64,000 nt of DNA from Pieris napi (GCF_905475465.1 NC_062254.1:1322001-1386000), one strand, 5' to 3'. Counted from the first letter of the stretch, positions 9,780-21,403 are shown. The notes: generated by a model not told the origin, from the letters alone. Numbers and translations are program-made.

Positions 9780-10260
9780 TTACTTACGATAGTTGAACGT
9801 GACAACGTCACGAATCGCTCACTCAAGTAGGAGAGAGACAGATGTCGAACGCTGAAGAGCGCAGAGTCCGATTGTGCCTCTCTGTCGCTTCGCGCTCTCG
9901 CTTGCACTTCAAGCCTTAAATGGAACGCCTCAGAGCGAAGTAACGCCGCATGAGTCATGTTTTTTCGTGCGTGCAGCCGGCTCCATCGAATTATAAGACG
10001 TTGTCACGTAAAAAACTTTATTTTATATTGATATTTAATATTAAATTTGGCCCTTGGAGGAACATTCTGTAGGAGTTGATCACTGTGATTCGAAGCCGAG
10101 CCAAGGTGAGCAGCACACCTAAGTTCTGGACTGTTACAAAACAATTGATAAACTGAGCAACAAAGTCACGAACAAAAATACCCCACAAATTGTTATAGGC
10201 CAATAAAACAGACACAAAAATAAAGCCGTCATAGTCAAAGTCCTTAAAACTAGCGTTAAA
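9780..10260 (-). other. Unidentified unit with GACGTTGTCACGT ends
   Basis: Two inverted motifs, GAACGTGACAACGTC at about 9794-9808 and GACGTTGTCACGT at about 9999-10011, flank a 190-bp GC-richer piece. Beyond it, the minus strand at 10018-10215 is open for 65 residues (including LLAYNNLWGIFVRD and LLTLARLRITVIN) and looks somewhat protein-like. I do not recognise it. It could be a fragment of a mobile element or a lone exon; there is no clear splice context. Confidence 0.3.
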
Positions 10261-10512
10261 TCAGTCGGGATGTTTGTCCGCGCACATTAATATTCCAATT
10301 ACACCAAGAGCTATTATATTTTATCTTTATTTATTCCCCAAACCCGGCGGGGGCTGTTCCATTACTCGCAAATCATTTACGCGTGTAGTTGAAGAGCCAA
10401 CTCATTTTCAATTTAGTGTACCCATGGGCAAAGGGTTTTTGAAGTTATAGTTTGCTTTAAAATAGCTGAAAAAGCACAGTTTGTCTGTATAAATTGTTAT
10501 TTATATAATTAT

Positions 10513-10735
10513 ACTAGATGTTAGCGTTTGTTTTGCCATGTATATTATTTCTATGAAACATTTTTTGAGTTCAATAAAAATAACTAGCAATAATAAAAAA
10601 AGTAGGGGTCGATCGTAGAGGTGTGAAAATTATGGGATGTATGTATTTTTGTAATATGTTTCATAAAAAAATAAAAACAAAAAGAATTGTCAATAAATTA
10701 AAAAAAAAATGGGGTGGACATATATATACCCCCTA
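10513..10735 (-). mobile_element. Non-autonomous Helitron, truncated
   Basis: The minus-strand 3' end is CTAGT at 10513-10517 preceded by 'catggcaaaacaaacgc'. It continues with 'tctacgatcgacccctactt' and 'gtccaccc' motifs shared with 5921-6237. The 5' half is missing and a SINE abuts it at 10744. Confidence 0.7.
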
Positions 10736-10743
10736 TACCGTTT

Positions 10744-10901
10744 TGTGATCATTTGTTTTTCTAATTGGCAAGTAGGTAGTCAGCCTTTTATGACACACAC
10801 CGTTCGAGCGAATGTTATATGTATGTATAGAAAGACGGTTATCGAACCTACGACCTCAGGGATGAGAGTGGCAAGCTGAAGCCACTAGGCCAACACTGCT
10901 C
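10744..10901 (-). mobile_element. tRNA-derived SINE, internally deleted
   Basis: The tRNA-like head (reverse of GTTGGCCTAGTGGCTTCAGC) is at the right side. The middle, between 'tgacacacac' and 'cgttcgagcg', is missing relative to the 14191 copy. The 3' end is reduced. Confidence 0.8.
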
Positions 10902-12331
10902 CTTTATATTTATTTAATAATAATAACGATCGTTAATCCCTCACCACCTCTTACACTACATGTCGGAGACAAAAATAATAAAATCCGTTACGGACGTCAA
11001 TGTATTGTCGCGGGGGACATTTGTGTTTCTGTTCGGACGTGTTTTCCTGATTTATCCTTTGTATAATATTTTAGTTTAACGAGTCATTCCCACTGGAGTC
11101 TGGCGAGACGAATGCCGTATTGAAATTCTCTATTACACTTTACAGGACAGCAACACATCCGTTACTGTAGCTGTCTATACGTTAGTACTTTATTTTAAGT
11201 GGCTTCTTGTAAACGAATGACAAAACGTTAGTAGGTTTTATTTATTTCATTTGATCGTGATTGGTCAGTAGTTCAATACGCATGACGCGACATAATGCGT
11301 TATGATACGTCTATATATCATCACAAAGGCATGATTTCGTCTTTCCCACTCATTATTATCAGTATAAATTAGTTTTACATGCCCTCTCCGTTTAGTTTAA
11401 CCCCTGTCCCATTAATAAATAATATATTGTACTCAATTTATTGGGCGTAGTAGAGACACAAACAATATACCTACTCTTAAAATAACACGTTACACACGGT
11501 CCTCTCATTAGATAGGCAAGAATATACCATTAGCTGCAGGACTAGAACGAAATTGATTCTCGGAAACGGCTCGACCGATTCTTATGAAACAAAGGTATGG
11601 AGGTCCCCTGGCCCCAAATAATATGAAAAAAAAATCAGTCGAGTTTTTCAATCAATAATTTATTCTGAAACCAAGTAGATTCTTTCAATATTTAAGAAAC
11701 ATACAACAATATAAATACAGATCAATGATTTCTGTTAATATTTAAGAACAATATAATCATGTTTGTTGATAAATAGAAAATTGAAATCAATTTACTCTAG
11801 GGTCCCTGGCGGTACTACCAGGCGCAAAATTTTTAGTTAGTGCACTTCAACCCCACGGCCCAAGAGTTTCATTCCCAAAGGGAACAAAATCAAAGTTGGA
11901 GGAAAGACTTTTATATTTGAGTCGTTTCTTATTTTCCGCCTGCTCTGCAGCCGCGCCATCTTTTCTGCTTTATTAGTTTTTGAAATCAGTCCTATATTGA
12001 AAATGTAAGTGTTGGTAGTACTTATTAACTATACGTTATAAAGCTATCTCTTTTGTAAACAGTTAGAAAAAATCATATTATGTTTATAGAACTTTATTAC
12101 AAAAAAATGTATATTTATTATATTATGAGAAACTTAATAGATTCAAACGAGATACTCGTCGCCATCAGCCGTCCTAATTTTAGTCTACTAGGCTCATTCT
12201 GATATGTATCTTTAATGCCCTTTGGAATTGGTTAAACGCGCTAATATTTCAAATTTTAGACACATCCCATCCATTTGTACTTTAGTTACTTTAGCGAGTG
12301 CGTAACCGGCTATTTAAAAAATTTTACGTTT
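10902..12331. other. Repeat-littered spacer without gene
   Basis: About 11555-11590 is a Helitron 5' scrap (CGGAAACGGCTCGACCGATT). About 11815-11915 is a copy of a repeat also seen at 53630-53740 and, inverted, 57115-57190 (CCAAAGGGAACAAAATCA). No supported coding sequence. Confidence 0.5.
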
Positions 12332-12505
12332 TTTCTTGAAGGACCCTAAGTCGAATTGGTTAAGAAATACTACAATGGGCAGCTGGTTCCACATAGTGGT
12401 GTAAACGGCAAAACTGCCTTAAAAAACGCTCAGTTAGAGCGACAGACGGTAGAAGATGCAGAGAGATACATCTCTACGCAACGCCGAGGGATCAAGCCGC
12501 TCGGA
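12332..12505 (-). mobile_element. LINE 3' end with internal deletion
   Basis: On the minus strand this matches the Jockey-like LINE around 4138-4420: 'cgaattggtt', 'cagctggttccacatagtgg', then 'aacgctcagtt'. It then jumps to the segment that reads AGATGCAGAGAGAT, about 130 bp further 5' in the LINE. The deletion probably arose at or after insertion. Confidence 0.75.
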
Positions 12506-12911
12506 AGTAATTAAAAATAACCTGTAAATTAACTAATTTAGATGCATTGTAGTATAGTGTGTTGCGCCAATGATTTTTCTATCCGACCTTTGAAGCTTCT
12601 ATAATGTAAGAATTAAAAAAAAAGAATAACGTTTCCTTTTGTACATAATTTACGATTAAAATCACAGAACCGCAAACCTCAATTGTCCCTTAATTACATT
12701 ATGAAAAATTCTTTTAGACATTTTCACCGTCAAGATAAGAATAATTAGGTTTTATTAATATCATTAATGAGTCCATTGTGGCTCTGTGTAGCGGCTTATT
12801 TGATTGTCTTTGTTAATTCAAACTCGCTCGGCGGAAAAATGACAATTTATTAAAACTGCTTCATTATGGCGTAATAAATGCCTTAAATTATCGTGAAATT
12901 TCCATAGGTTA

Positions 12912-13399
12912 GCTTTTGAAGAGAAACTTCTTTAGGCGCATGAGGGTTAAATTTTACGGAACGTCACGAAAATGTGCAGCGTTTTTGTCGAAGAAAAGGG
13001 ATAGAGCGATTGAGACCGATTGAGAGAGAGAGTAAGAAGGATGAATTACCTAATATAGAAATTCTATTTTTAAAATTAAAATTTCGTATGGAGAATTTAT
13101 GAAATATTATCTAATATTTTACGCAAAATAATTTATTGAAATCTCAAATGACGAATTGTAAATTAAAACGCCATGTGTTTTTATTATCAAAGAAATAAAT
13201 TTATTATTTGTAGCAATTTTCGACACTTTTAATATTTTAATGACAATTAAATTCATTAAGCTCCTAAGATATCTTCCATTTTCCCTCCCTCTAAGTCTCG
13301 GAAATATAACGTTTTATATTTGTGTAAATATGAACAAGAGTTAAAAATTAGTTTGCCAAAGAAGTTTCACTTCTGACATGTGTACTTTGTACGCACTTT
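12912..13399 (+). mobile_element. Hairpin-ended MITE, about 490 bp
   Basis: Left end GAAGAGAAACTTCTTTAGGC with GCATGAGGGTTAAATTTTAC and ACGTCACGAAAATGTGCAGC; right end GCCAAAGAAGTTTCACTTCT with GTGTACTTTGTACGCAC. The left-end sequence matches 60546-60630 and the right end matches 59565-59616, so this is a subfamily with AAACTTC rather than ATACTTC ends. Confidence 0.75.
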
Positions 13400-13429
13400 T
13401 TTTTATATAACTAGGTAAAGGGGACAGGA

Positions 13430-13640
13430 GGTTCTTATTCCTTAGTTCCTCTCCATTACTGGAGGTTAGCATCAATCTCGTATCCTGTGCCAGATGTAGC
13501 AACTCATCCGTAGTTGCAATACCGCACTTCCTAACGTTAAGCCATGATTTTTTCCTTCTACCGACACGCCGTTTACCCTGGAATTTACGAATTATAATAA
13601 ATTGTAGAAGAAGGTAGCGGTCGTGGCGCAACCCGTGGCC
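13430..13640 (-). pseudogene. RTE-like LINE, C-terminal fragment
   Basis: The minus strand reads 'GKRRVGRRKKSWLNVR' followed by degenerate codons. The pattern GKR-x-GR-x-KSWL-x-NIR is characteristic of the C-terminus of RTE-type reverse transcriptases in insects. It lies right after the MITE at 12912-13399. It is too short to be functional. Confidence 0.6.
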
Positions 13641-13799
13641 CAGGTACGCAAATTTCCGTTGTTTAATGTTTACGCTTTGGTATGCTCTTTTCTTGAAGGC
13701 TAATTTGTTGACAACATTGAAGATGATAAATTAACTAACAGAACGTTTCATTTCTAAGCTGTATTTCTTAACGTTAAAATTGGCAAAAAGTAAATATTT

Positions 13800-13975
13800 G
13801 TAACAACAGGAATGAAAACACTGTCACATGGTGTACATTTTCTGGAATAAAAGGAAAATATCCATAACTCCAAAAATACATGACTTAATTTTTTTTTTTA
13901 ATTTTTCTGATAACATTACCTATGAGAAAATTTCGACTTGACGTCGACTTTTGGGACACCCTGTATATCTACGTT
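13800..13975. repeat. Element end with CAGGGTG-type terminus
   Basis: Ends with ACTTTTGGGACACCCTGTAT next to TA-rich DNA. The inverse motif TACAGGGTGGCCAAAAAGT is at 48009-48027. This suggests TA-flanked Tc1/mariner-like remnants. No transposase is visible. Confidence 0.4.
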
Positions 13976-14190
13976 CTACTATATATATTCTACTACGTTC
14001 TTATATTATTATATTTAGTTAAAACATATTCATAAGCGCTATTATATTAGTATAGATATTATATATTAATAAAAACTGCAAATAATTTTTGAATTACTAA
14101 AAACTTTTTCTTTTCCTACAATAAAGTTCACAAAAGAGAGTACGACTTTACATGAATTACATTCTAGCCTATACAATAATTATTATGTTC

Positions 14191-14482
14191 AGTGTTGGCC
14201 AAGTGGCTTCAGTGTGCGACTCTCATACCTGAGGTCGTGGGTTCGATCCCTGGCTGTGCACCAATGGACTTTCTTTCTATGTGCGCATTTAACATTTGCT
14301 TGAACGGTGAAGGAAAACATTGTGACCCAAAAAGTCGACGGCGTGTGTCAGGCACTGGTGGCTGATCACTTGATCGCTGATCGTGATCACACTCATCTGC
14401 TTGCCTATTAGATTTTAAAAATTGATCATGAAACAGATTCAGAAATCTGAGGCCAAGACATAAAGAGGTTGTAGCGCCACTG
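14191..14482 (+). mobile_element. tRNA-derived SINE, near complete reference copy
   Basis: A box TGGCCAAGTGGCTTC at about 14196-14210, B box GGTTCGATCCC at about 14242-14252, then CACCAATGGACTTTCTTTCT, CGGTGAAGGAAAACAT, AAAAAGTCGACGGCGTGTGT and a 3' end CTAAAGAGGTTGTAGCGCCA-like. About 290 bp. I find eleven further copies or pieces in the window, on both strands. It resembles the Metulj-type SINEs of butterflies, though that name is from memory. Confidence 0.88.
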
Positions 14483-14521
14483 AAATCCTTGCTTCTTGAT
14501 TCATGCATTCCTACTTGATAA

Positions 14522-14868
14522 TCTATATAAAAATGAATTGCTGTTCGTTAGTCTCGCTATAACTCGAAAACGGCTGGACCGATTTGGCTAATTTTGGTCT
14601 TGAATTATTTGTGGAAGTCCAGAGAAGGTTTAAACTGTGGAAAACATAAATAATATGTAAAAATAAAACGACAATTAAATTTTCCAATAAAATCTGTTCC
14701 TATTAGATATAAAGAAGTGTCACTTGGTTGTCATATATTTATAGGTCCCTTCAGAAATGTGTGTTTCATGGCTATAGTTTGAGGTTGTTTTTGGTTAGTT
14801 TTAAAATGTTGTATTACGTTTTGACACAAATATATGTAGGTGATACGAAGTTCACGAGTTCATCTAGT
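14522..14868 (+). mobile_element. Non-autonomous Helitron, first of a joined pair
   Basis: Begins TCTATATAAAAATG, contains CTCGAAAACGGCTGGACCGA, and ends TTCACGAGTTCATCTAGT. The last T is directly followed by the start of the next Helitron at 14869. There is no reading frame. Confidence 0.82.
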
Positions 14869-15442
14869 CTATACTAATATTATAAAAAGGAAAGGTTTGA
14901 TTTTTTGTTTGTTTGAAATGAATAGGCTCCGAAACTACTGGACCGATTTCAAAAATTCTTTCACCGTTGGCAAGATACACTATTCCCAAATGACATAAGC
15001 TATGTTTCATTTTCAAAAAAATTAGGGATGTTTACTAAAACTTGAATAATCTAATAAACAAAAAACTTCCTTCAATCGTGTGCGCTGCGAAAACTATTAA
15101 TGATAAAACAAAAAAAGTATTACAATTTTTTAGGACACATCACTATCTATAAAAATTGTCACGACAGCATGTCTCTATCTTTTATAGTTACGTCACAATA
15201 AGCGTCCTTTATTAACTTTTTTTTATTATAATACCACCGCTAGAAAAGGCTCTTTATTTGTACCTAGGTATTGATCCTTATCAAAATAATTACCAACGTT
15301 TCACATAAGCTACAATTTAATGGCATAACCAACAAAAGAGCATGGTGGATTGGTGTTCTCCTGCCTTTTCTCTTGAATAGTTTACTACTATGTAATATAA
15401 CAAAAATCTTAGCCACAGCAACGCTTGGCCGAGTCTACTAGT
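14869..15442 (+). mobile_element. Non-autonomous Helitron, second of a joined pair
   Basis: Begins CTATACTAATATTATAAAAA and ends CAGCAACGCTTGGCCGAGTC then TACTAGT at 15442. Its 3' third matches 58270-58440. It was inserted exactly at the 3' terminus of the preceding element, as expected for AT-targeted rolling-circle transposition. Confidence 0.82.
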
Positions 15443-16892
15443 ACTAAATAAAACAAACGTGTTAACTTATGAAACACTTTTATAAATTCTCTCTACAAAA
15501 ATATATTTGTAATAAGCGCATTTAATATGGGTGTTAGCGTGACAAGGAAAAGGAAGAAGACAAAACGGGGTCGCGAAAAGAAATATTGTGGGACGAAATA
15601 CAATGGAAGGACATATTTTTTACCGCAAAGTGCCGGCGATATTTTCGCAATATAATTTTTCACAGCCTCCAGAGATGTAACTGTATATAGCGTAATGGTT
15701 TCGAATATTTCATCATTAATATTACGTTATACTGAAAGTAAAAATAGGTTTGTTATATCAATTATTCACACGACAGTAATTGAACTGTTAGGCCCTAGAA
15801 TTAAAATGCCTTTAAAAAAAAAGGATTTAATAAGAATAGTAGCTACAATACAAAAATTAGACAACCGCTCTCTAAGAATGATACACGCAGACTGACTGAA
15901 GTCACTAGGATCGTAATCCTCTAAAAGAATGCATTTATGATGCTGACGATGAGTTAGCATTATGGCTAGCAATCTAGGGGTGTAACAGAACGAATAAAAA
16001 CGAATATTAGAATCATAGACTACACAAATCTGAGGCGATAAAAAAAATTGTCCTTGGTTATACAAACTTCGTGATCTTTGATCTATAACAATAAATATTC
16101 GTATAGCAAAATATATTAAATTTCGTTATTTTTTGTAATAATAATAAAATTTTAATAGTTATCATAACAATTAAATATAGAGTATTTAAAATAGTCTTAA
16201 CCTACATAGTGTAAATAAAGAATTAAAACAAATTTAAAAACTTATTCGTTGAGCGAGGAAAGCACCAGCTCAGGGGTCACCGGAAATATGTACCAGGCAC
16301 CAACTTAAATCTTAATATCCATATTATATAGACTCTTTATATTACACGTGTCTGTGGAAGAATTTTGTGCGATTCCTCCGATCTAAAGAGAGGATCACCA
16401 GCCACTAGCCAGTCTGTGGTTAGACTGGACCGAAAGCAAAAATATTACATCGATAAAATATAATCACAGATTATATCGCAAAACAACAAAACAAAAGCAA
16501 CGCAATCAAAACAAAAGCCTAAAATAAAGCATCCAAGATTATTTTATCCGCGCGTCCAAAATCGTTTACAAGTAAATTGCACATTCCTTTCAAGCCTCCG
16601 CAGTTCATACAGCATACAAAGAGCCCTTAACGTCTCCTTAGAAGCCTTTCACAGGCTTTTGCGGGACATCATCAAATATACATTTCGGGATATTAAGTCT
16701 GTGGGACGGAATAGATACTGAATATGTATACAGTATGGATGTGCGAAGCTTTGGTTTGCGATACACTTTTTATACATTAACAGTGTGTATATAAATTAGG
16801 TTCTATTAAAAGCATTCAAAGTTTGAGGTAAGTGTTTCTGTGGCTTCGTGGCTCTTAAAATGGACTGTTTACTCTTTTGTTTTTTTAGCAAG
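15443..16892. other. Spacer without recognised gene
   Basis: Open frames here (for example 15695-15895) are short, lysine/isoleucine-rich and resemble nothing I know. About 16195-16240 repeats part of 1219-1290. About 16255-16300 resembles the 53630 repeat. The rest is plain AT-rich DNA. Confidence 0.45.
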
Positions 16893-17003
16893 CATTGTTA
16901 TAAAAGGCCGGCAACGCAATCGCGAACCCTCTGGCATTAAAAGTATATGTGTGGTATCATTTAACATCGGGTGAGCCTCCTGACCGTTTGCCCCCTGTTC
17001 TAT
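16893..17003 (+). mobile_element. LINE 3' tail fragment, then (TA)n
   Basis: Matches the Jockey-like tail (AAAAGGCCGGCAACGCAAT, GTGAGCCTCCTGACCGTTTG, CCCCCTGTTCTATAAATAAT). This subfamily ends in TTCTATAA, so the reading frame closes with TAA at the tail, unlike 1909-4641. A TA repeat follows at about 17007-17029. Confidence 0.85.
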
Positions 17004-17029
17004 AAATAATATATATATATATATATATT

Positions 17030-18018
17030 AACTATGACTGCGATGCCTGTGCCGTATTCCAGAACATACCGTAGGTATCTGCTTATTTAATTATTCATTT
17101 ACTCTTACAACAAATACAAAAACTAAATTTACAAAAAAATGTAACACTAGAATTGTACAATACGTAACTAAACTCTAAAAAAAGTAAAAGCAAATCTTGA
17201 GGTTAATGAGTCACAAGTAATACATATCCTAATTACGAGGAAGAAAATAAATGTTCAAAAAAAAGATTCTTTGATCTAAGGATTCCAAAGCAGGATACTT
17301 AACACCAGTGTTTCCTAACTTGGGGCCCATGCCCCATAGGGGGGGCAATTTAATAGTTAAATAGTATTGAAAAATGTATTCATATTATTTGGAATTTGAA
17401 TTTCAGTCTTTCATTATGTTTTGAAAATTTAATTACTGTTTCGTTAAAATTTCCTAGTAATTTCTTCATAAAAGCTATAATTTAAGGCACAAGGTTTTGA
17501 AACACTGCTTTACACCGTTAACGAAGAGTGATAGAATTCAGTTTTATGAGTAGGAGTTTCAAGAATTAGATTGTCAAGGGAACTCAAACATGAACATAAT
17601 TTTGCTTTAAGGGACTAGGAGTTTTAGGATAACATTTTAGAGAAGTTGTAATATGTCCTTCTTGCGTCGCAATCACAAATTAACATCTGCTTCTCATGTA
17701 GAATAAACATCAAATCAACATTAAATAAAAGATACCTAAGTCCGATAGGAATCGTTTGATGCAATGTTTTATAGCGAAAAAAAACTGTCATTATCATAAC
17801 AAATATTTTTTAACTTAAGAGCACTTCCGTCTCCTTCTATCAAATATTCTTCACGCTGTGCCGAAATGAGACACTAAGGTATTTTTATTGAAATGTTCAT
17901 TAACATCCCTTTGGCCAAAACTCACCAATAATATAAGAAAGAGACAATATTCACCCGTATTGTATTGAGTTTTACCTGAGTATTACCTGTATTGATATTA
18001 AAATAAAATAAATCAGGA
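17030..18018. other. AT-rich spacer, nothing recognised
   Basis: No supported gene. A GGGGGGGCAA-type tract near 17338 and 'ttggggcccatgccccata' (17321-17339) form a small inverted repeat. I see nothing else. Confidence 0.4.
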
Positions 18019-18253
18019 ACTACAACCTTTTTAGGTGGGCCTGGGCCTCAAATTTCTATATCTATTTCATTTATAAATCTAATATGCAAGTAGGTGATCA
18101 GCCTCCAGTGCCTGACACACGCCGTCGACTTTTTGTTTCAAAGGTTTTCTCACGATGTTTTCCTTCACCGTTCGAGCGAATGTTAAATGCGTACATAGAA
18201 AGAAATTCCATTAGTGCACAGCCGGGGATCGAACCTTTGACAGGGATGAGAGC
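18019..18253 (-). mobile_element. tRNA-derived SINE, tRNA-like head truncated
   Basis: The reverse complement matches the 14191 SINE from its 3' end ('acaacctttttaggt') through GCCTGACACACGCCGTCGAC to the B-box region (GGGGATCGAACC), and stops at 'gatgagagcc' before the A box. Confidence 0.85.
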
Positions 18254-19799
18254 CTTCTGCTGTATTAAGATTAATAAAATAATAATTAAGCCTCAATTAT
18301 TGTTATTTCCGTGTCTTTGTGTTCAGTATGGAACTCTTTTGGATAAAGGCCTACTCCTGAACTTTCCATTTCGATTTTTGTATTGTTATTAGTCGAGATT
18401 AACCGGTATATAAAAAAATCATATTATATTCATGATAAATAGAGCCTTAGAGGAACTTTATACAAGTTTCCTTCATCCATGTATCCTAATCTTGTGGGTC
18501 GACATTAATAATGCAAATGACTCGTTCGTAATCGAATCAGCTACCGTATCTATTTGGAAGATTTGGATCACTATATTTAATGAAAACATTACTAAAGATT
18601 GTTTGGCTACCTGTTGCCTATTTATAAACATTTATTTTAATATTCTTTTTTATGTTTTGGATGCTTTTCAGCTATTGTGGTCATATGAATCAAGCAAATA
18701 TGGTAAAGGCAATGGTTTCAGAGAAATATCTTTTTCTAATATCTCTAATCACTGTTAATTAATAATTATAACTCACGTATATACTTGTTAATTTTATTTA
18801 TTTTCAAAGTTTTCCAACGCTTGGCACACTAATACATTGGTACAATGAAAATTAAAATACAATATTTAATGTGATAAGCACTTCAAAGAGTTAAAAAAAT
18901 CATCCAAAAAAAAAAAAACAATAAAACCTGAAGGAAAATTGATTTCAAGAAAGGGGGAATGTTCATGAAAATTTAAATAAATAGATAGTGTAGTTCTTAA
19001 TGCATCTAAGCCAACCTCCTTATTCACAGGAACAGTTCGGCTAAACCGCTTAAACTTGAGTACCTTAGTCTTTTTTTTTCTTTTCTTTTTAGTAAGTCTT
19101 TTCACCACTTGTAAACAATATTTAATAGAAGGAGACTTAGGAACAGTACTTAAGTTAAAATAATTCAATCAGATTTCTTATGAATACGACAGTTCTTTTG
19201 CTATAAAAAAAATCGATTCTTAGGTATCTTTTATTTAATTGATATGTTTGATTATAAACCTCAATATCACGACCTCTATCTGCATTTATAAAGTAAAAAT
19301 CAGTGTCGAGATTGTATGGATCTATGGAAGAGCTGGGAATCCTGACACAAGTATTTTTTGCTTAAAATCGTTCCCAAATCTTACACCCACTAAACACATT
19401 TTCTTTTATTGTCTCTGTCCCATTCCATATACTATACGCAAGTAGCATTTTAATTCTTCTATGTGCACATATGTAGCAACAGAACTGGTAAACAACGTAG
19501 GGACTCAAAAAGACCCTTGTTTGCTTTGCTAATTGAATTCATTGTAACTGCTTAAACGATGTTTAAAGTGTCCTATGTGTACTATTGCGGGCTTAGATCG
19601 CTGCGTGCTGGATTAGGGAGGAAATTAAATTTTTAATGGTGTTTCGTAATTGTATTTGAAGACACGGGAAATCATACCTAGGTACCTACGCCTTAACTAT
19701 TAATTAGCAAAACATTATGTAACTATACATAACTTCTTTTTGAAACTACATATATAGTACAAAATGTAAAAACTTTAGAGGTGTCAAGGGACACCCAGA
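18254..19799. other. Spacer without recognised gene
   Basis: About 18330-18375 carries TTTTGGATAAAGGCCTACTC, a motif common in lepidopteran LINE 3' regions. The open frame at 18432-18758 lacks recognisable features. About 19068-19088 is a CT-rich run. Otherwise ordinary AT-rich DNA. Confidence 0.4.
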
Positions 19800-20088
19800 T
19801 GGAACGAAATTCCTTTCGATTAATTTATATGTTAATTGGTATCATAACAGTATGATAGATTTTCTCGACACCAATCTTATCACTACAAAAAAAAGCCAAC
19901 ATCACGAGGTGTTCCCAGGCGGTCACCCATCCAAGTACTGACCTCGCCCGACGTTGCTTAACTTCGGTGATCGGACGAGAACCGGTGTATTACAATAGCA
20001 AATAGCAAAAAAGTGTCGTGACAACTTTTCGTAAGAATTTTTTCCGTCTAGCCCCCTTTCACAACGCGCGATAAGGAACTTCGTTCCA
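19800..20088. mobile_element. Inverted-repeat element carrying a 5S rRNA piece
   Basis: TGGAACGAAATTCCTT at 19800-19815 and its inverse AAGGAACTTCGTTCCA at 20073-20088 differ at one base and bound 289 bp. The 5S fragment sits inside at 19893-19996, and 'gtcgtgacaacttttcg' follows. This may be a MITE that took up 5S sequence, or a 5S-derived SINE whose ends happen to match. There is no open frame. Confidence 0.6.
19893..19996 (-). rRNA. 5S rRNA pseudogene lacking the 5' 20 nt
   Basis: The minus strand reads as animal 5S rRNA from about nucleotide 21 to the 3' end: ATACACCGGTTCTCGTCCGA, ACCGAAGTTAAGCAACGTCG, GTCAGTACTTGGATGGGTGA and CCGCCTGGGAACACC...GTTGGC. The internal promoter region (A box, intermediate element, C box, about nt 50-97) is kept, and an eight-T stretch follows directly, as a polymerase III terminator would. 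The 5' strand of helix I is replaced by 'tttgctattgta', so the RNA could not fold normally. It is a single copy here, not an array. I call it a pseudogene or retro-element part rather than a working gene. Confidence 0.88.
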
Positions 20089-20532
20089 AAAATATGTTTA
20101 TGACTATATTATAGTCAGTCTTAGTGTAAGATTCAGAGTCTAGCTTACCGCTAAGTATGGCTAGCATTGCCACGGTAGAACGCGTCCGGAGTCTTCTAAT
20201 AATAATAAATATTATTTATTTAAGCAGACAATCATAAGTCCATATGGTTATTATTGTGTTCAACAACATTGTCCTGAACATTATATTAGTAGGTTAGCTT
20301 AAAGTATTGTAATTTAAGACACATACAGTCCCATAATGACCAATGTAAGTTTTGTGGGTAATGTCCACCCATCTGAATAGCCGACATTCTGGGTAGGTCG
20401 AGACATACTTACTCGTACACGCTAGAGGGTCAATGCATAAATGAATTTCTACCACGGATATAAAGAAATTATACAATAAAAATAATAGACAATTAACTTG
20501 ATTAAGATTTATATTATGTTTTTTTATGTACA
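20089..20532. other. Spacer without recognised gene
   Basis: AT-rich; no frame of note and no repeat that I can match inside the window. Confidence 0.4.
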
Positions 20533-20780
20533 GACGGGCAGGAGGCTCAACTGATGTTAAGTGATAACTCCGCCCATTGACACTCTTTACAAATTGGTAC
20601 GATCTTTTCTTGAAGGATCCTAAGTCGAATTAGTTCGAAAATACTTCAATGTGCAGCCGGTTCCACATAGTAATGGTACGCGGCAAAAACCGCCTTACGA
20701 AATGCTCAGTTGTGGAACGACGGACGTCGAGGTGATACGGATGGTATTTTGTATTCTGCCTTGACGTCCGATGATGATAC
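20533..20780 (-). mobile_element. Jockey-like LINE 3' end
   Basis: On the minus strand it matches the LINE from about 4250 to its tail: CGACGTCCGTCGTTCCACAA, AGCATTTCGTAAGGCGGTTT, 'ccggctgcacatt', TCAACTGATGTTAAG inverted. Several small indels have broken the frame. The frame-encoding segment and the tail are both present, so this is a 250-bp truncated insertion. Confidence 0.85.
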
Positions 20781-21403
20781 ATCATATTCATCATCATTCA
20801 ACATTTTGATATATCTTCTAGTTACTGAATTATAAAAATAAATTCTAAATGTTCGTGGATGAACGATAACTTTAAGAGTATTTTACAAGCAATGAACCTC
20901 GTAATAAATTTTGTTTTGTATTTCTTTCGTTTCGAAAAATCGCCCGCATGACCCAGTTATATTTGACTTGCGAGAAACTTTTATTTAACTGTCGTAAAGT
21001 TTTATAATTACTTTCATCGACATCTTTTCAGAATTTTCCCGAAAGTTAGGGAGAAACTTCCGAGGTTATCGCCATTGTTGAAAAATGTATATTGTCAAGT
21101 TTTATTGATATTTAAACTTATCGTAGATTATTATATGAAATATCGTCTCAACAGTAATTTAGTATCTACGTTAATAATAAGGCCCGTTTTATTTCCAATC
21201 ATGACAAAAACAAATTATAATTCACTGTACACAGCTCAGATTTTTTTTTTTCTTTTGCTTGTTATCATATATCCTAGCTTCCTTCAGTACAGTCGATCGG
21301 AACCCCTTCACGGGTAAAGGCCTCCAGCTTTAGTCTAGGACCTCTTCTCCTTCTATTAGTATCTACGTTATAACATATTCGTTTATTATTTATAACATAA
21401 CAC

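Noticed and set aside
9689..9958. 89-codon minus-strand frame rich in Arg/Ser
   Set aside because: It coincides with the GC-rich repeat unit at 9794-10011 and shows no domain; no splice or start context.
14191..14260. Good A and B boxes that look like a tRNA gene
   Set aside because: No acceptor stem or anticodon loop can be drawn, and the sequence continues into a shared 220-bp body. It is a SINE head. The same holds for 6583-6640, 26576-26645 and 44682-44701.
18432..18758. 108-codon plus frame
   Set aside because: Composition follows the AT-rich background, no recognised motif, no flanking splice sites that extend it.
19893..19996. Functional 5S rRNA gene
   Set aside because: The first 20 nt are missing, so helix I cannot form, and there is no tandem array.
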